Source: Rhizobium sp. RU36D (GTDB lineage: Bacteria; Pseudomonadota; Alphaproteobacteria; Rhizobiales; Rhizobiaceae). Taken from it: DNA of 64,000 nucleotides. Positions 1 through 9,200 of the stretch are shown here, one piece after another (the stretch's first letter is position 1; the number at the start of each line of letters is the position of its first letter). The position numbers and the translations under genes were made by a program. The DNA lies in contig NZ_FWXU01000007.1 in the NCBI RefSeq assembly GCF_900176345.1, forward strand, positions 186,001 to 250,000, written 5' to 3'. The notes below the pieces were generated by a model, which was not told the DNA's origin, searched no databases, and saw nothing but the letters and a program-made list of their open reading frames with translations.

Positions 1-212
1 TTGCCGCTTCAAGCGAACTCCGGCTCTTTCTGGTCACCGGCTTCCTGGGCGGCTTCACCACGTTTTCGTCGTTTTCGCTCGATGCATTTGCGCTCTATGA
101 GCGGGGCGAGGTCGTGCCGGCCTTCGCCTATGTTGCGGCGAGCCTGGTGCTGTCGCTTGCCGCCGTCGCAGCCGGTGTCGTTGTAACGCGCTCGATCCTG
201 CAGGCCCTTTGA
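1..212 (+). CDS. crcB: Fluoride ion channel CrcB/FluC, C-terminal part
   Basis: Only the last 69 residues are in the window; the gene begins upstream and is read in the frame starting at base 3. The segment GFLGGFTTFSSFS is the signature of the CrcB/FluC family, small dimeric membrane channels that export fluoride. The phenylalanine/serine-rich stretch is the conserved pore region of the family, and a second hydrophobic helix (around FAYVAASLVLSLAAVAAGVVV) ends the protein, as expected. It is followed 126 bp later by a pseudouridine synthase gene on the same strand. The family call rests on this motif alone because the N-terminal half is missing. Confidence 0.85.
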   Translation, partial: AASSELRLFLVTGFLGGFTTFSSFSLDAFALYERGEVVPAFAYVAASLVLSLAAVAAGVVVTRSILQAL

Positions 213-338
213 CGGTCTTCCGTCGGGAGAGGGGCGTTTTTGGCTTTCCATCAAGTGTGCAAATGCTCTAAAGCCTCATGCAAAGACGGGCGGCCGGTCA
301 CGGCGATCGCGACCCGACAAGAAGGCGAAGGCTAGAAT

Positions 339-1331
339 ATGGCGGGCATCGAGCACATCACTGTCAACGCGGACGAGGCGGGAATGCGCCTCGATCGCTG
401 GTTCAAGACCCATTATCCGGGGCTTGGCTTCGGGCAGTTGCAGAAACTGCTGCGGTCCGGCCAGGTCAGGGTCGACGGCGGCCGCGTGAAGACGGATGCG
501 CGGGTGCAGCCGGGCCAGGTGGTGCGCGTGCCGCCGCTGGATGTGGATCTCAAGGTCAAGAACGGTCCCATCGGTCAGCATGATCTCAAGCATTCCGAAG
601 ACGGCGAGCTACTGTCGCGCATGCTGCTGCATGAAGACGAGAAAGTCTTCGTGCTCAACAAGCCGGCCGGTCTTGCCGTCCAGGGTGGCTCCGGCCTCAA
701 TCGCCATATCGACCAGATGCTGGAGGCCTGGACCAGCAAGAAGGGTGAAAAACCGCGGCTGGTGCACCGGCTGGACCGCGATACCTCGGGTGTTCTTGTT
801 GTGGCCCGCACCCGCGGCGCCGCGCAAAAGCTGACGGCAGCGTTTCGCGAGCGCGACACCAAGAAGACCTATTGGGCACTGGTGAAGGGCGTGCCGCGCA
901 AGCGCGAAGACAAGATCTCGACCTGGCTGGTGAAGGAACAGACCATCGATGGCGACCGCATGCGGATCGCCAAGCATGGCGAAGAGGGCGCCGATCACGC
1001 CATCTCCTATTACCGGGTGCTTGAAACGGCGGGGCAAAACCTCGCATGGCTTGAGATGGAGCCCTATACCGGGCGTACGCACCAGTTGCGTGTCCATGCG
1101 CTGCATCTGGGACATCCGATCCTCGGGGACCCCAAGTATTTCGTTGAAGATCACAATTGGGATTTCCCCGGCGGCATGCAGAAGCGCCTGCATCTCCATG
1201 CCCGCCACATCGATATTCCCCACCCCAATGGCGGTCGGCTGAAGGTGACCGCGCCGCTGCCGCCGCACATGGTCCAGAGCTGGAACCTCTTGGGGCTGGA
1301 CCTGGAGAGCGGCGCCCGCGACGACGACTGA
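339..1331 (+). CDS. rluC: RluC/RluD-family 23S rRNA pseudouridine synthase
   Basis: 330 aa. The protein isomerises specific uridines in 23S rRNA to pseudouridine. An S4 RNA-binding domain lies at about residues 12-75 (MRLDRWFKTHYPGL, then VRVDGGRV). The RluA-family catalytic domain follows, with motif HRLDRDTSGVLVVAR at 143-157; D146 is the expected catalytic aspartate. The family motif GRTHQLRVH is present near residue 245. The length fits RluC/RluD. The ATG is preceded by GAAGG. It forms a same-strand series with the HAD and ATP12 genes. The exact target uridines cannot be read from sequence; RluC is favoured over RluD by general resemblance only. Confidence 0.88.
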   Translation: MAGIEHITVNADEAGMRLDRWFKTHYPGLGFGQLQKLLRSGQVRVDGGRVKTDARVQPGQVVRVPPLDVDLKVKNGPIGQHDLKHSEDGELLSRMLLHEDEKVFVLNKPAGLAVQGGSGLNRHIDQMLEAWTSKKGEKPRLVHRLDRDTSGVLVVARTRGAAQKLTAAFRERDTKKTYWALVKGVPRKREDKISTWLVKEQTIDGDRMRIAKHGEEGADHAISYYRVLETAGQNLAWLEMEPYTGRTHQLRVHALHLGHPILGDPKYFVEDHNWDFPGGMQKRLHLHARHIDIPHPNGGRLKVTAPLPPHMVQSWNLLGLDLESGARDDD

Positions 1332-1381
1332 CCTTGCCGCGGTCCAGATGACCGCCGGCATTTTCGAAAGCGAACAATCTC

Positions 1382-2035
1382 ATGAAGCTTGTCCTGTTTG
1401 ATTGCGATGGCACGCTGGTTGACAGCGCGCGGTTGATCCACGAGGTGATGCGGCGCACCTTCGTGCAGTTCGGGCATGCGGAGCCGCAACTGGCGGACAC
1501 CAAGGCGATCATTGGCCTGACCCTCGACATCGCCATTGCGCGCATGCAGGGCAAGGCCCATGCCGACGACGAGGCCGTGGCGATGATGGGCTACTACAAG
1601 TCGATCTTTGCCGAGGTGCGGGCGCTGCCCGGTTATCACGAGCCCCTGTTTGACGGCATTTCCGACCTGATCGGCACGCTGGCCCGCCGAGACGATCTTC
1701 TGCTCGGTGCGGTCACCGGCAAGTCACGCCGTGGCCTGAAGATGATCCTTGAGACTCACGGCTTTGCTCCGCATTTCGTCGTTTCGCGCACGGCGGATGA
1801 CTGCCCGTCCAAACCCCATCCGGCGATGGTCACCGAATGCTGCGACGAGATGGGCATCGATCCGCGCGACACCCTTGTCGTGGGCGATGCCATCTACGAT
1901 ATGATGATGGCAAAATCGGCTGGCGCCACCGCCATCGGCGTGTCCTGGGGGTATGCCTCCACCGCCGACCTTATGGCGTCCGGCGCCGATGCGATCGTCA
2001 CCCGCGCCGGGGACATCCTTCAACATATCCAGTGA
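1382..2035 (+). CDS. HAD-superfamily hydrolase, phosphoglycolate phosphatase-like
   Basis: 217 aa soluble HAD phosphatase. Motif I is FDCDGTLVDS with nucleophile D7 and D9. A helical cap follows, then motif II (GAVTGKSRRGL), the motif III lysine around CPSKPHP, and motif IV VVGDAIYDM, which supplies the Mg2+-binding acids. This is the PGP/pyrophosphatase-like subfamily. It starts 50 bp after the pseudouridine synthase and ends 8 bp before the ATP12 gene, so the three are probably co-transcribed. The substrate cannot be determined from sequence. Confidence 0.85.
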   Translation: MKLVLFDCDGTLVDSARLIHEVMRRTFVQFGHAEPQLADTKAIIGLTLDIAIARMQGKAHADDEAVAMMGYYKSIFAEVRALPGYHEPLFDGISDLIGTLARRDDLLLGAVTGKSRRGLKMILETHGFAPHFVVSRTADDCPSKPHPAMVTECCDEMGIDPRDTLVVGDAIYDMMMAKSAGATAIGVSWGYASTADLMASGADAIVTRAGDILQHIQ

Positions 2036-2043
2036 GTTAAGAC

Positions 2044-2829
2044 ATGCGCGACCTGTTCGACATCTTCAACATCCAGCAGAGCGACCCGGATCCGGTGCGG
2101 CGCGCGCAGTTGCAGATGCATCGGCCGCTGCCCAAACGGTTTTACACCGCAGTCCAGGTCGAGCCGGTCGAGGCTGGCTTTGAAGTGCGGCTCGATGGCA
2201 AGACGGTCCGCACCCCGGCGCGCAAGGCGCTTGCGGTGCCGAAGGAGCGGCTTGCACACCTGATTGCCGCGGAATGGGAGGCCCAGGTCGAGGTGATCGA
2301 TCCCCATTCCATGCCCGTGACCCGTCTGGTCAACACCGCGCTGGACGCGGTTTCGGATCAGGTCGAAGCCGTACTCGAGGATATCGCGCGCTTCTCGCAA
2401 AGCGATATGCTGTGCTACCGGGCGGAAGAGCCCGAGGGTCTGGTGGAGCGTCAGGTTCACGGGTGGGATCCGGTGCTGGAATGGGTGGCTGAAACCCATG
2501 GCGCGCGATTTTTGCTGGCCGGCGGCATCATTCACCAGGAGCAGCCGGCACAGTCGCTGCAGGCATTTCGCGAGGCATTGCAGGCCTATGCCGAGCCGAT
2601 CCGGCTGTCGGCCCTGCACACCATTACCACGCTGACCGGCTCGGCAATCCTGGCGCTTGCCGCGGCGGAGGGGAGGTTGTCCCTGGATGAGGCCTGGGCG
2701 CTCGCCCATCTCGACGAGGACTGGACCAATGAGCATTGGGGAACGGATGAGGAAGCCGAGGCGAGGCGCGGCAAACGTTTCGTCGACATGCAGGCTGCGA
2801 TGGCCGTAATCCAGGCGGTCCAGACCTGA
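2044..2829 (+). CDS. ATP12-family F1-ATPase assembly chaperone
   Basis: 261 aa. It belongs to the ATP12 family, chaperones that in mitochondria bind the F1 alpha subunit before assembly; alphaproteobacteria carry homologues. The family segments are visible: an N-terminal PLPKRFYTAV leading into the domain that contains VRLDGKTVRTPARKAL, then IAAEWEAQ, MPVTRLVNTALD and the C-terminal ALAHLDEDWTNEHWG. No signal peptide or membrane segment. The start is ATG 8 bp after the HAD stop. The role in bacterial ATP synthase assembly is inferred from the eukaryotic protein. Confidence 0.88.
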   Translation: MRDLFDIFNIQQSDPDPVRRAQLQMHRPLPKRFYTAVQVEPVEAGFEVRLDGKTVRTPARKALAVPKERLAHLIAAEWEAQVEVIDPHSMPVTRLVNTALDAVSDQVEAVLEDIARFSQSDMLCYRAEEPEGLVERQVHGWDPVLEWVAETHGARFLLAGGIIHQEQPAQSLQAFREALQAYAEPIRLSALHTITTLTGSAILALAAAEGRLSLDEAWALAHLDEDWTNEHWGTDEEAEARRGKRFVDMQAAMAVIQAVQT

Positions 2830-2830
2830 A

Positions 2831-2845
2831 TTAACGCTTCGCTAA
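2831..2845 (+). promoter_or_regulatory. Possible CtrA-type site upstream of the lipoprotein gene
   Basis: The sequence TTAA-N7-CTAA (within TTAACGCTTCGCTAACC) resembles the alphaproteobacterial CtrA box TTAA-N7-TTAA with one mismatch. It is 56 bp before the lipoprotein start. Short motifs of this kind occur by chance, so this is only a candidate. Confidence 0.2.
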
Positions 2846-2900
2846 CCATGTTCAAACATCCTGCAGGGCACCGAGAATCATCCCTGTCAGGATCCGTTCC

Positions 2901-3737
2901 ATGCCCTTCCGCTGGCTCCAGGCCGCTTTTGCATTGCTGCTCATCGCTGTCCTGTCTTCCTGCAGCCTGACGGGGCGACAGCCGATCGAACGGCCACTCT
3001 ATTACGACGTGCGCGATGTCGGTGTGATCGCCGATGCAAGGGTATCGCGGGTGCTGATCGCCGGTGTCGACCGTCGGATTGCCGAGGCGATCGCTGTCAC
3101 GCGGCGGCCGGTTGCTCTGCCGCGCGTGGTCCTGACCGTTTCGATCCGCGATTACGCGCCGTCGGGTGGATTTGGCGACCGCCGGCCGCGCGCGACCTTC
3201 AAGGTCGTGGCGACGTCGGTCGATAACGGCATGGATATCGCGGCCGGCACCTTCACCGTCTACAGCGCCACCGACAACCCCTATATGATCGATGAAAGCC
3301 TGGCCGAGGAGGTCAGCGCACGGGTGCGCTTTGCCTTCTCGCTGGCAACCCCGCCTGTGGTGCGCAGAGAACGTCCGCGTCCCTCTTCGACTCGCCTGCA
3401 GCCACAGCCAGCGGCCCAGCCGACGACCGCCGAGCCGGTTACGGCTCCAGCCCCGCAGGCACCCGTTCAGCCGACGGAGCCGGCTCCGGCACCGGCGGCT
3501 GCACCCAGCGCGCCAGCGGCTGCCCCGGCGGCGCGTCCGATCCCGCCGGTCATTCCGCCCGTGATTCCGCCAGTCGTCCCAGCAGCACCGACGCCGGCTG
3601 CGCCGAAGGCTTCTTCCAATACGCCTGAAGCCACCGTTGGGACCAATGTGGAGGAGGGTGCAAAGGGCTCCATCAAGCTCGGTGAGCCCGTCTGCGACCC
3701 CAAGGAAGATCCCGAGTGCCAGCAACCGGCGCAGTAA
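2901..3737 (+). CDS. Proline/alanine-rich putative lipoprotein
   Basis: 278 aa. The N-terminus has a signal peptide of the lipoprotein type: a basic start (MPFRWLQ), a hydrophobic core, and lipobox LSSC with the lipidation cysteine at C21. Residues about 30-150 form an alpha/beta-looking domain (YYDVRDVGVIADARVSRVLI onward) not assigned to a family here. Residues about 155-240 are low-complexity Pro/Ala/Thr with repeated IPPVIPP units, probably an extended spacer. The C-terminus carries two cysteines close together (VCDPKEDPECQ). It is presumably anchored in a membrane facing the periplasm. Function unknown. Confidence 0.7.
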   Translation: MPFRWLQAAFALLLIAVLSSCSLTGRQPIERPLYYDVRDVGVIADARVSRVLIAGVDRRIAEAIAVTRRPVALPRVVLTVSIRDYAPSGGFGDRRPRATFKVVATSVDNGMDIAAGTFTVYSATDNPYMIDESLAEEVSARVRFAFSLATPPVVRRERPRPSSTRLQPQPAAQPTTAEPVTAPAPQAPVQPTEPAPAPAAAPSAPAAAPAARPIPPVIPPVIPPVVPAAPTPAAPKASSNTPEATVGTNVEEGAKGSIKLGEPVCDPKEDPECQQPAQ

Positions 3738-3800
3738 CGGTGGCGTGGCGATGAGGTCGATTGACTTCCCCCTGTGGCGGGCCTAATCATCTGGTCATAA

Positions 3801-4140
3801 GGATGGTTCCTGTCGTCTTGCAAGGGAGGGCGGGAAGCAAAAGGGAATGTGAAAAGGCGGACCCAGACAGGGCGCCTCTATCGCAGCCGACCCCGCGACT
3901 GTAGAGCGGCGAGGTATCCCCATCCGATCTGTTGTTTCTGGTGCGACCGGACCGCATGCTGCGGACGGGTATCGGATACGGTAGAGAGGAAAAGCCACTG
4001 GCGTGGCATTGTGAGCAACCAGGGCGGACGCCTCCAGATCTACGAATCGTCCGCTCTTTACAATGCCGTGACGCGCCGGGAAGGCGAGGGGACACCGATG
4101 GTCCAACCGGACCGAAACCGCGAGCCAGGAGACCTGCCAT
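3801..4140 (+). ncRNA. Cobalamin (AdoCbl) riboswitch
   Basis: The region carries the blocks of a long cobalamin riboswitch in the right order: AAAGGGAA near 3840, GCCGACCCCGCGACTGTAGA (the CCCGCAACTGT-type box) near 3885, AAGCCACTGGCG near 3992, GCCGGGAAGGCGAGGGG near 4076, and the 3-prime B12 box GAGCCAGGAGACCTGCC at 4122-4138. Downstream there are hairpins that could form the expression platform, including GGGGCATGTTGCCCC at 4172-4186 and CCGTGC/GCACGG pairing. It precedes the cobP-cobW-cobN operon, the usual setting for repression by adenosylcobalamin. The boundaries are approximate. Confidence 0.9.
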
Positions 4141-4301
4141 CCGTGCCGGGCCCCTCGGGAGCCCACGACCTGGGGCATGTTGCCCCGTTGCCAGCACGGA
4201 GGTTGTCGTGGCGACAGACAGTATTGGTGGACGAGTCCGGCCACGTGCCGGCATTTCGTGTTTGATGTCCTTCCTGCGCTCCTCCGCGGGGAGGCGCTAG
4301 C

Positions 4302-4655
4302 ATGGTTCGACCCTTTCCTTCCCTGATTCTTGGCTTCTGGGTGCTGCTTCTGGCCGCCCTTGCCTTTGCCGTTCTTCCGCTTGTCATGCCAAGGCCGGCA
4401 CCGCCCGTCTCAGACCCTCCGGATGCTTTGATCGATTCGGCACCTGGGGCAGCGCCTGGGCGCCAGCCGCTGGCAGGCCAATTGGCGGTCCCGGCATCTT
4501 CCTTGTTCGCCGATGGCAAGGCTCCGCCCTCTCCAGCAGCCTCTGGTTCTGGAGCGCTGTTTGCCTCTCCGATTCCCCTGACCGGGGTGCGGCCACCCGT
4601 GGCTTTTGCCGATCGTCCGGGTGGGCTGTTCGCCGCGCCTGTGGAAGGGCGGTGA
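4302..4655 (+). CDS. Small Pro-rich single-span membrane protein, first gene after the riboswitch
   Basis: 117 aa; I do not recognise the family. Residues about 5-30 ([20 protein letters not shown]) form one hydrophobic helix. The rest is Pro/Ala/Gly-rich and probably disordered, with no conserved cysteine or histidine cluster. The start is supported by a strong ribosome binding site (GGGGAGG, 7 nt upstream of the ATG). It ends 4 bp before cobP, so it is the first gene of the riboswitch-controlled operon. A role in cobalamin or cobalt handling is suggested only by position. Its coding status is supported by the RBS and tight spacing. Confidence 0.6.
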   Translation: MVRPFPSLILGFWVLLLAALAFAVLPLVMPRPAPPVSDPPDALIDSAPGAAPGRQPLAGQLAVPASSLFADGKAPPSPAASGSGALFASPIPLTGVRPPVAFADRPGGLFAAPVEGR

Positions 4656-4659
4656 AGGC

Positions 4660-5184
4660 ATGTCCAGTCTGATTTCGAGGGCGGTGCTGGTTCTCGGCGG
4701 TGCCCGATCCGGCAAGTCCCGCTTTGCCGAGGAGTTGTGCGGCCAGTCCGGGCTTGAGCGCCACTATGTGGCGACCGGCCGCGCCTGGGATGACGAGATG
4801 CGCGATCGGATCGCCCAACATCGCCTCGACCGGGGTGATGGCTGGATGACCCATGAGGAGCCGGTGCAACTCGCTGACATCCTGCGGCGGATCGATGCGC
4901 CCGACCGGGTCGTGCTGGTGGATTGCCTGACGCTCTGGGTGACGAACCTGATGCTGGACGAGGCGGACATACCGGCGCGCTGCGCCGAGCTGACCGCCTT
5001 GCTGCCGACGCTTTCCGCCCGGGTGGTGTTTGTTTCCAATGAAGTCGGTCTTGGGATCGTGCCCGAAAACCGCATGGCGCGGGATTTCCGCGATCATGCC
5101 GGGCGACTTCACCAGATGGTCGCAGCTGTTGCGGCCGAAGTCTATTTTGTCGCGGCCGGATTGCCGCTGAAAATGAAGGGTTGA
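4660..5184 (+). CDS. cobP: Bifunctional adenosylcobinamide kinase/adenosylcobinamide-phosphate guanylyltransferase
   Basis: 174 aa (CobP/CobU). It phosphorylates adenosylcobinamide and then transfers GMP to give AdoCbi-GDP, the activated precursor for nucleotide loop assembly. The P-loop GGARSGKS is at residues 13-20; the strand [13 protein letters not shown] and the closing [14 protein letters not shown] are family signatures. The ATG at 4660 is chosen over an in-frame ATG 54 nt upstream because it gives the family length and starts 4 bp after the previous stop. It is the second gene of the riboswitch operon, 3 bp before cobW. Confidence 0.93.
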   Translation: MSSLISRAVLVLGGARSGKSRFAEELCGQSGLERHYVATGRAWDDEMRDRIAQHRLDRGDGWMTHEEPVQLADILRRIDAPDRVVLVDCLTLWVTNLMLDEADIPARCAELTALLPTLSARVVFVSNEVGLGIVPENRMARDFRDHAGRLHQMVAAVAAEVYFVAAGLPLKMKG

Positions 5185-5187
5185 ACC

Positions 5188-6267
5188 ATGTTGCAGCAAA
5201 AGATTCCGGCAACCGTGATCACGGGTTTCCTCGGCGCCGGCAAGACAACGATCATCCGCAACATGCTGATGAATGCCAATGGCAAGAAGATCGCGCTGAT
5301 CATCAACGAATTCGGCGATCTCGGCGTGGACGGCGACGTGTTGAAGGGCTGCGGTGCGGAGAATTGCACCGAAGACGACATTATCGAGCTGACCAATGGC
5401 TGCATCTGCTGCACGGTTGCCGATGATTTTGTGCCGACGATGCAGAAGCTGCTGGAGCGGGACGTCAAGCCGGACCATATCGTCATTGAAACCTCGGGCC
5501 TGGCTTTGCCGCAGCCACTGGTCGCGGCCTTCAACTGGCCCGACATCCGCACCCGCGTGACCGTGGATGGCGTTGTGACCGTGGTGGATAGCGCCGCGGT
5601 CGCGGCCGGCCGGTTCGCCGATGACCACGACAAGGTGGATGCGGCACGCGCCGCCGACGAGAGCCTTGATCATGAGAGCCCGATCGAGGAACTGTTTGAG
5701 GACCAGCTCACCTGCGCTGACCTGATCGTGCTCAACAAGACCGACCTGCTTGATGCGGAAGGCATCGCTGCCGTGCGTGCCGAGGTCTCCGGCCGGACCG
5801 CGCGCAAGCCGGCGCTGGTGGAGGCCAGGAATGGTGAGGTTCCGGCGATCGTCTTGCTCGGTATCGGTGCCGGCACCGAGGACGATATTGCAAACCGCAA
5901 GTCGCATCACGAGCTGGAGCACGAGGCGGCCCATGCGGCAGGCGATGATCATGACCATCTGCACCATCACGACCATGACGAATTCGAAAGCTTCGTCCTG
6001 AAGCTTGGATCGATTGCCGATCCCGCCGAATTCGTCGAGCGGCTGAAGCCGGTCATCGAGACCCATGACATCCTGCGCCTCAAGGGCTTCATCGATGTGC
6101 CCGGCAAGCCGATGCGGCTGGTCATCCAGGCGGTCGGCACCCGCATCGACACCTATTTCGACCGTCCCTGGACCTCGACCGAGAAGCGCGAAACGCGCCT
6201 CGTCGTCATCGGCCTGCATGAATGGGATTTCAGCGCCGTCGTCGAGGCCGTGCAGGGCGCCGTGTGA
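5188..6267 (+). CDS. cobW: CobW GTPase, putative metal chaperone
   Basis: 359 aa. CobW is a COG0523-type G3E GTPase, thought to deliver metal (probably cobalt) during cobalamin synthesis. P-loop GFLGAGKTT at residues 13-21; the metal-binding CICC motif sits in ELTNGCICCTV; the guanine specificity motif NKTD is in IVLNKTDLLDA. A His/Asp-rich loop (HDHLHHHDHDEF) near residue 255 is a likely second metal site. The C-terminal CobW_C domain follows. It is cotranscribed with cobP upstream and cobN 7 bp downstream, which fits metal delivery to the chelatase. Confidence 0.94.
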   Translation: MLQQKIPATVITGFLGAGKTTIIRNMLMNANGKKIALIINEFGDLGVDGDVLKGCGAENCTEDDIIELTNGCICCTVADDFVPTMQKLLERDVKPDHIVIETSGLALPQPLVAAFNWPDIRTRVTVDGVVTVVDSAAVAAGRFADDHDKVDAARAADESLDHESPIEELFEDQLTCADLIVLNKTDLLDAEGIAAVRAEVSGRTARKPALVEARNGEVPAIVLLGIGAGTEDDIANRKSHHELEHEAAHAAGDDHDHLHHHDHDEFESFVLKLGSIADPAEFVERLKPVIETHDILRLKGFIDVPGKPMRLVIQAVGTRIDTYFDRPWTSTEKRETRLVVIGLHEWDFSAVVEAVQGAV

Positions 6268-6274
6268 GCGCGGC

Positions 6275-9200
6275 ATGCATCTCCTCCTAGCCCAGAAGGG
6301 TTCGATTGCCGACGGCGAGGAGGCGATCGATCTTGGCCAGACACCCGGCGACGTGCTGTTCCTGTCGGCGGCGGATACTGAACTGGCGGCGATTGCCGCT
6401 GCCGTGTCCGCGCGGACCGACGGACCGCGCTTCCGGCTGGCCAGCCTGATGAGCCTGAAACACCCGATGTCGGTGGACACCTATGTCGAGCGCAGCGCCC
6501 GCCATGCCCGGCTGATCGTGGTGCGGGCGCTGGGAGGCGCCAGCTACTTCCATTATGCACTGGAAGCTTTGCATGCCGCAGCCCGCCGGTCGGGTGCTGG
6601 TATCGTGGTCTTGCCGGGCGACGACAAACTGGATCCGGGGCTCGATCGCTTCAACGCATGTTCCAGCGAGGATCGGTCGGCACTCTGGTCCTATCTTGTC
6701 GAGGGCGGGGATGCCAATGCGCGGGCCTTTGTCGATTATGCTGCGGCCATGCTGGGCGAGGGCGAGCGACCTGGGCCTGCCGCGCCGCTGCTGAAATCCG
6801 GCATCTGGTGGCCCGGCCGCGGGGTTGTCGGTCTTGGAGAATGGCAGGAGCTGGCGCCGCAAAACCGGCCGGTCGCAGCGATCTGCTTCTACCGCGCGCT
6901 GGTGCAGAGTGGCGAGATCAGGCCGGTGGAAGCGCTGATCGCGGCGCTTGCCGAGCAGGGCCTCAGCGCCCTGCCGGTCTTCGTCTCGAGCCTCAAGGAC
7001 TCGGTGTCGGTCGCGACGATCAGGGCGATTTTCGCAGAAGCACCGCCGGCCGTCGTCCTCAACACCACAGGCTTTGCGGTATCGGCCCCTGGCAGTGTCG
7101 GCGCCTCGACGGTGCTGGACGAGGGCGGCGCGGTGGTATTGCAGGCACTGTTTTCCAGCTCCAGCCGGGAGGCCTGGGCGAGCTCAGCCCAAGGCCTTTC
7201 GGCTCGCGATCTGGCGATGAATGTCGCGCTGCCCGAGGTCGACGGCCGCATCATGACCCGTGCCGTTTCCTTCAAGGCGGCAGCACGTTTTGATGCCCGG
7301 GTGGAAACCAATATCGTCAGTCACGATCCCGATTTCGACAGGGCGGCATTCGTAGCACGGCTTGCCGCCAACTGGGCGCGGCTTCGCTCGACGCCCCCGG
7401 CTGAGCGTCACGTGGCCCTGATCATGGCCAATTATCCAAACCGCGACGGGCGCCTTGGAAACGGTGTCGGCCTCGATACGCCGGCTGGCACGATGGAAGT
7501 GTTGCGGGCGATGCAGGCGGCTGGCTATGACACGGGCAGCCTGCCAACGGACGGCGACGCGCTGATTTCCTATCTCATGGCTGGCCCCACCAATGCCGCC
7601 CGAGATGGTCGTGAGATCCGCGAGGTCATTTCCCTACATGATTACATAGAGTTCTTTGAATCTCTTCCTGCTCCTGTGAAGGATGCGGTTTCGTCGAGGT
7701 GGGGGGCACCGGAAGGCGATCCGTTTTTCACCGAGGGTGTGTTTGCCTTGCCGATTGCCCGGTTTGGACAGGTGGCGGTCGGCATCCAGCCAGCGCGCGG
7801 CTACAATATCGACCCGAAGGAAAGCTATCATTCGCCCGACCTCGTGCCGCCGCATGGCTATCTCGCCTTCTATGCCTATCTCAGGCGGACCTTCGGTGCC
7901 CATGCGCTGATCCACATGGGCAAGCACGGCAATCTCGAATGGCTGCCGGGCAAGGCGCTGGCCCTTTCGCCGGCCTGCTTTCCCGAGGCGGTGCTTGGTC
8001 CCTTGCCGCATCTCTATCCCTTCATCGTCAACGATCCCGGCGAGGGCACCCAGGCGAAGCGACGGACGTCAGCCGTAATCATCGACCATCTGACGCCGCC
8101 GCTGACACGGGCGGAAAGCTATGGACCCCTCAAGGATCTCGAGGCCTTGGTGGACGAGTATTACGAGGCTGCCGGCGGCGATCCCAGGCGCCTCAAGCTG
8201 TTGAAAAAGCAGATCCTGGAACTCATCGCCGATATCGGCCTGGACCAGGATGCGGGCATTGCCGCAGGCGAGGCGGAGGACGTGGCACTCCAAAAACTCG
8301 ACGCCTATCTCTGCGACCTCAAGGAGATGCAGATCCGCGATGGGTTGCATATTTTCGGCCTGGCGCCGGAAGGACGGCTGTTGACGGACCTGACGGTGGC
8401 GCTGGCGCGGGTGCCGCGCGGAACGGGTGAGGGCGGCGACCAAAGCCTGCAGCGGGCGATTGCCTGGGATGCGGGACTTTGTGGGGCACGACATTCCGCG
8501 CCTGCTTCAGCGACCGGAATACCCCCCTCTGCCTTGCCAGGCATCTCCCCCTCAAGGGGGGAGATCGACCCAGCGATGCCGCCCGCTCAATCGGAAAAGG
8601 CTGAGCAAGATCAAGGCGCCAACCCCAAATCGATCTCCCACCTTGAGGGGGAGATGTCCGGCAGGACAGAGGGGGGTACGCCGAAAAGTGACGCTGGCGG
8701 CTTAACCCACTTCGACCCGCTCGACTGCAGCATGTCCGCCCATTGGACCGGTCCCCGCCCCGACATCCTGGCCGGCCTCACCGACCAGCCGTGGCGAACC
8801 CAAGGTGACACCGTAGAGCGCATCGAACTTCTGGCTTCCGCACTGGTGGCGGGCGAGATCGCCTGTCCTGATCACTGGCATCGGACCAGGACCGTGCTTG
8901 AGGAGATCGAATGCCGGTTGAAACCGTCAATCCTGCAATCCGGGCCGGCCGAGATTGCCGGCCTGCTGACGGGGCTCGACGGGCGGTTTGTGGCGCCGGG
9001 ACCTTCGGGCGCACCGACGCGCGGACGTCCTGACGTGCTGCCGACCGGCCGCAACTTCTATTCCGTCGATAGCCGCTCGGTGCCGACGCCGGCGGCCTAT
9101 GAGCTCGGCAAAAAATCTGCCGAACTGCTGGTTGCCCGCTATGCCCAGGACAATGGCGAATGGCCGGTTTCCTTCGGCCTCACGGCCTGGGGGACGTCGA

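Noticed and set aside
3400..3610. Low-complexity Pro/Ala region suspected as a frameshift or non-coding repeat
   Set aside because: The frame is continuous from a convincing lipoprotein signal peptide to the stop and such spacers are common in envelope lipoproteins.
6065..6274. Extension of the cobN frame 70 codons upstream into cobW
   Set aside because: The extra residues are an off-frame reading of cobW; the ATG at 6275 gives the usual CobN N-terminus.
4384..6480. A 698-codon open frame on the minus strand across cobP, cobW and the start of cobN
   Set aside because: It is antisense to three well-identified cobalamin genes, encodes no recognisable domain, and long antisense frames are common in high-GC DNA.
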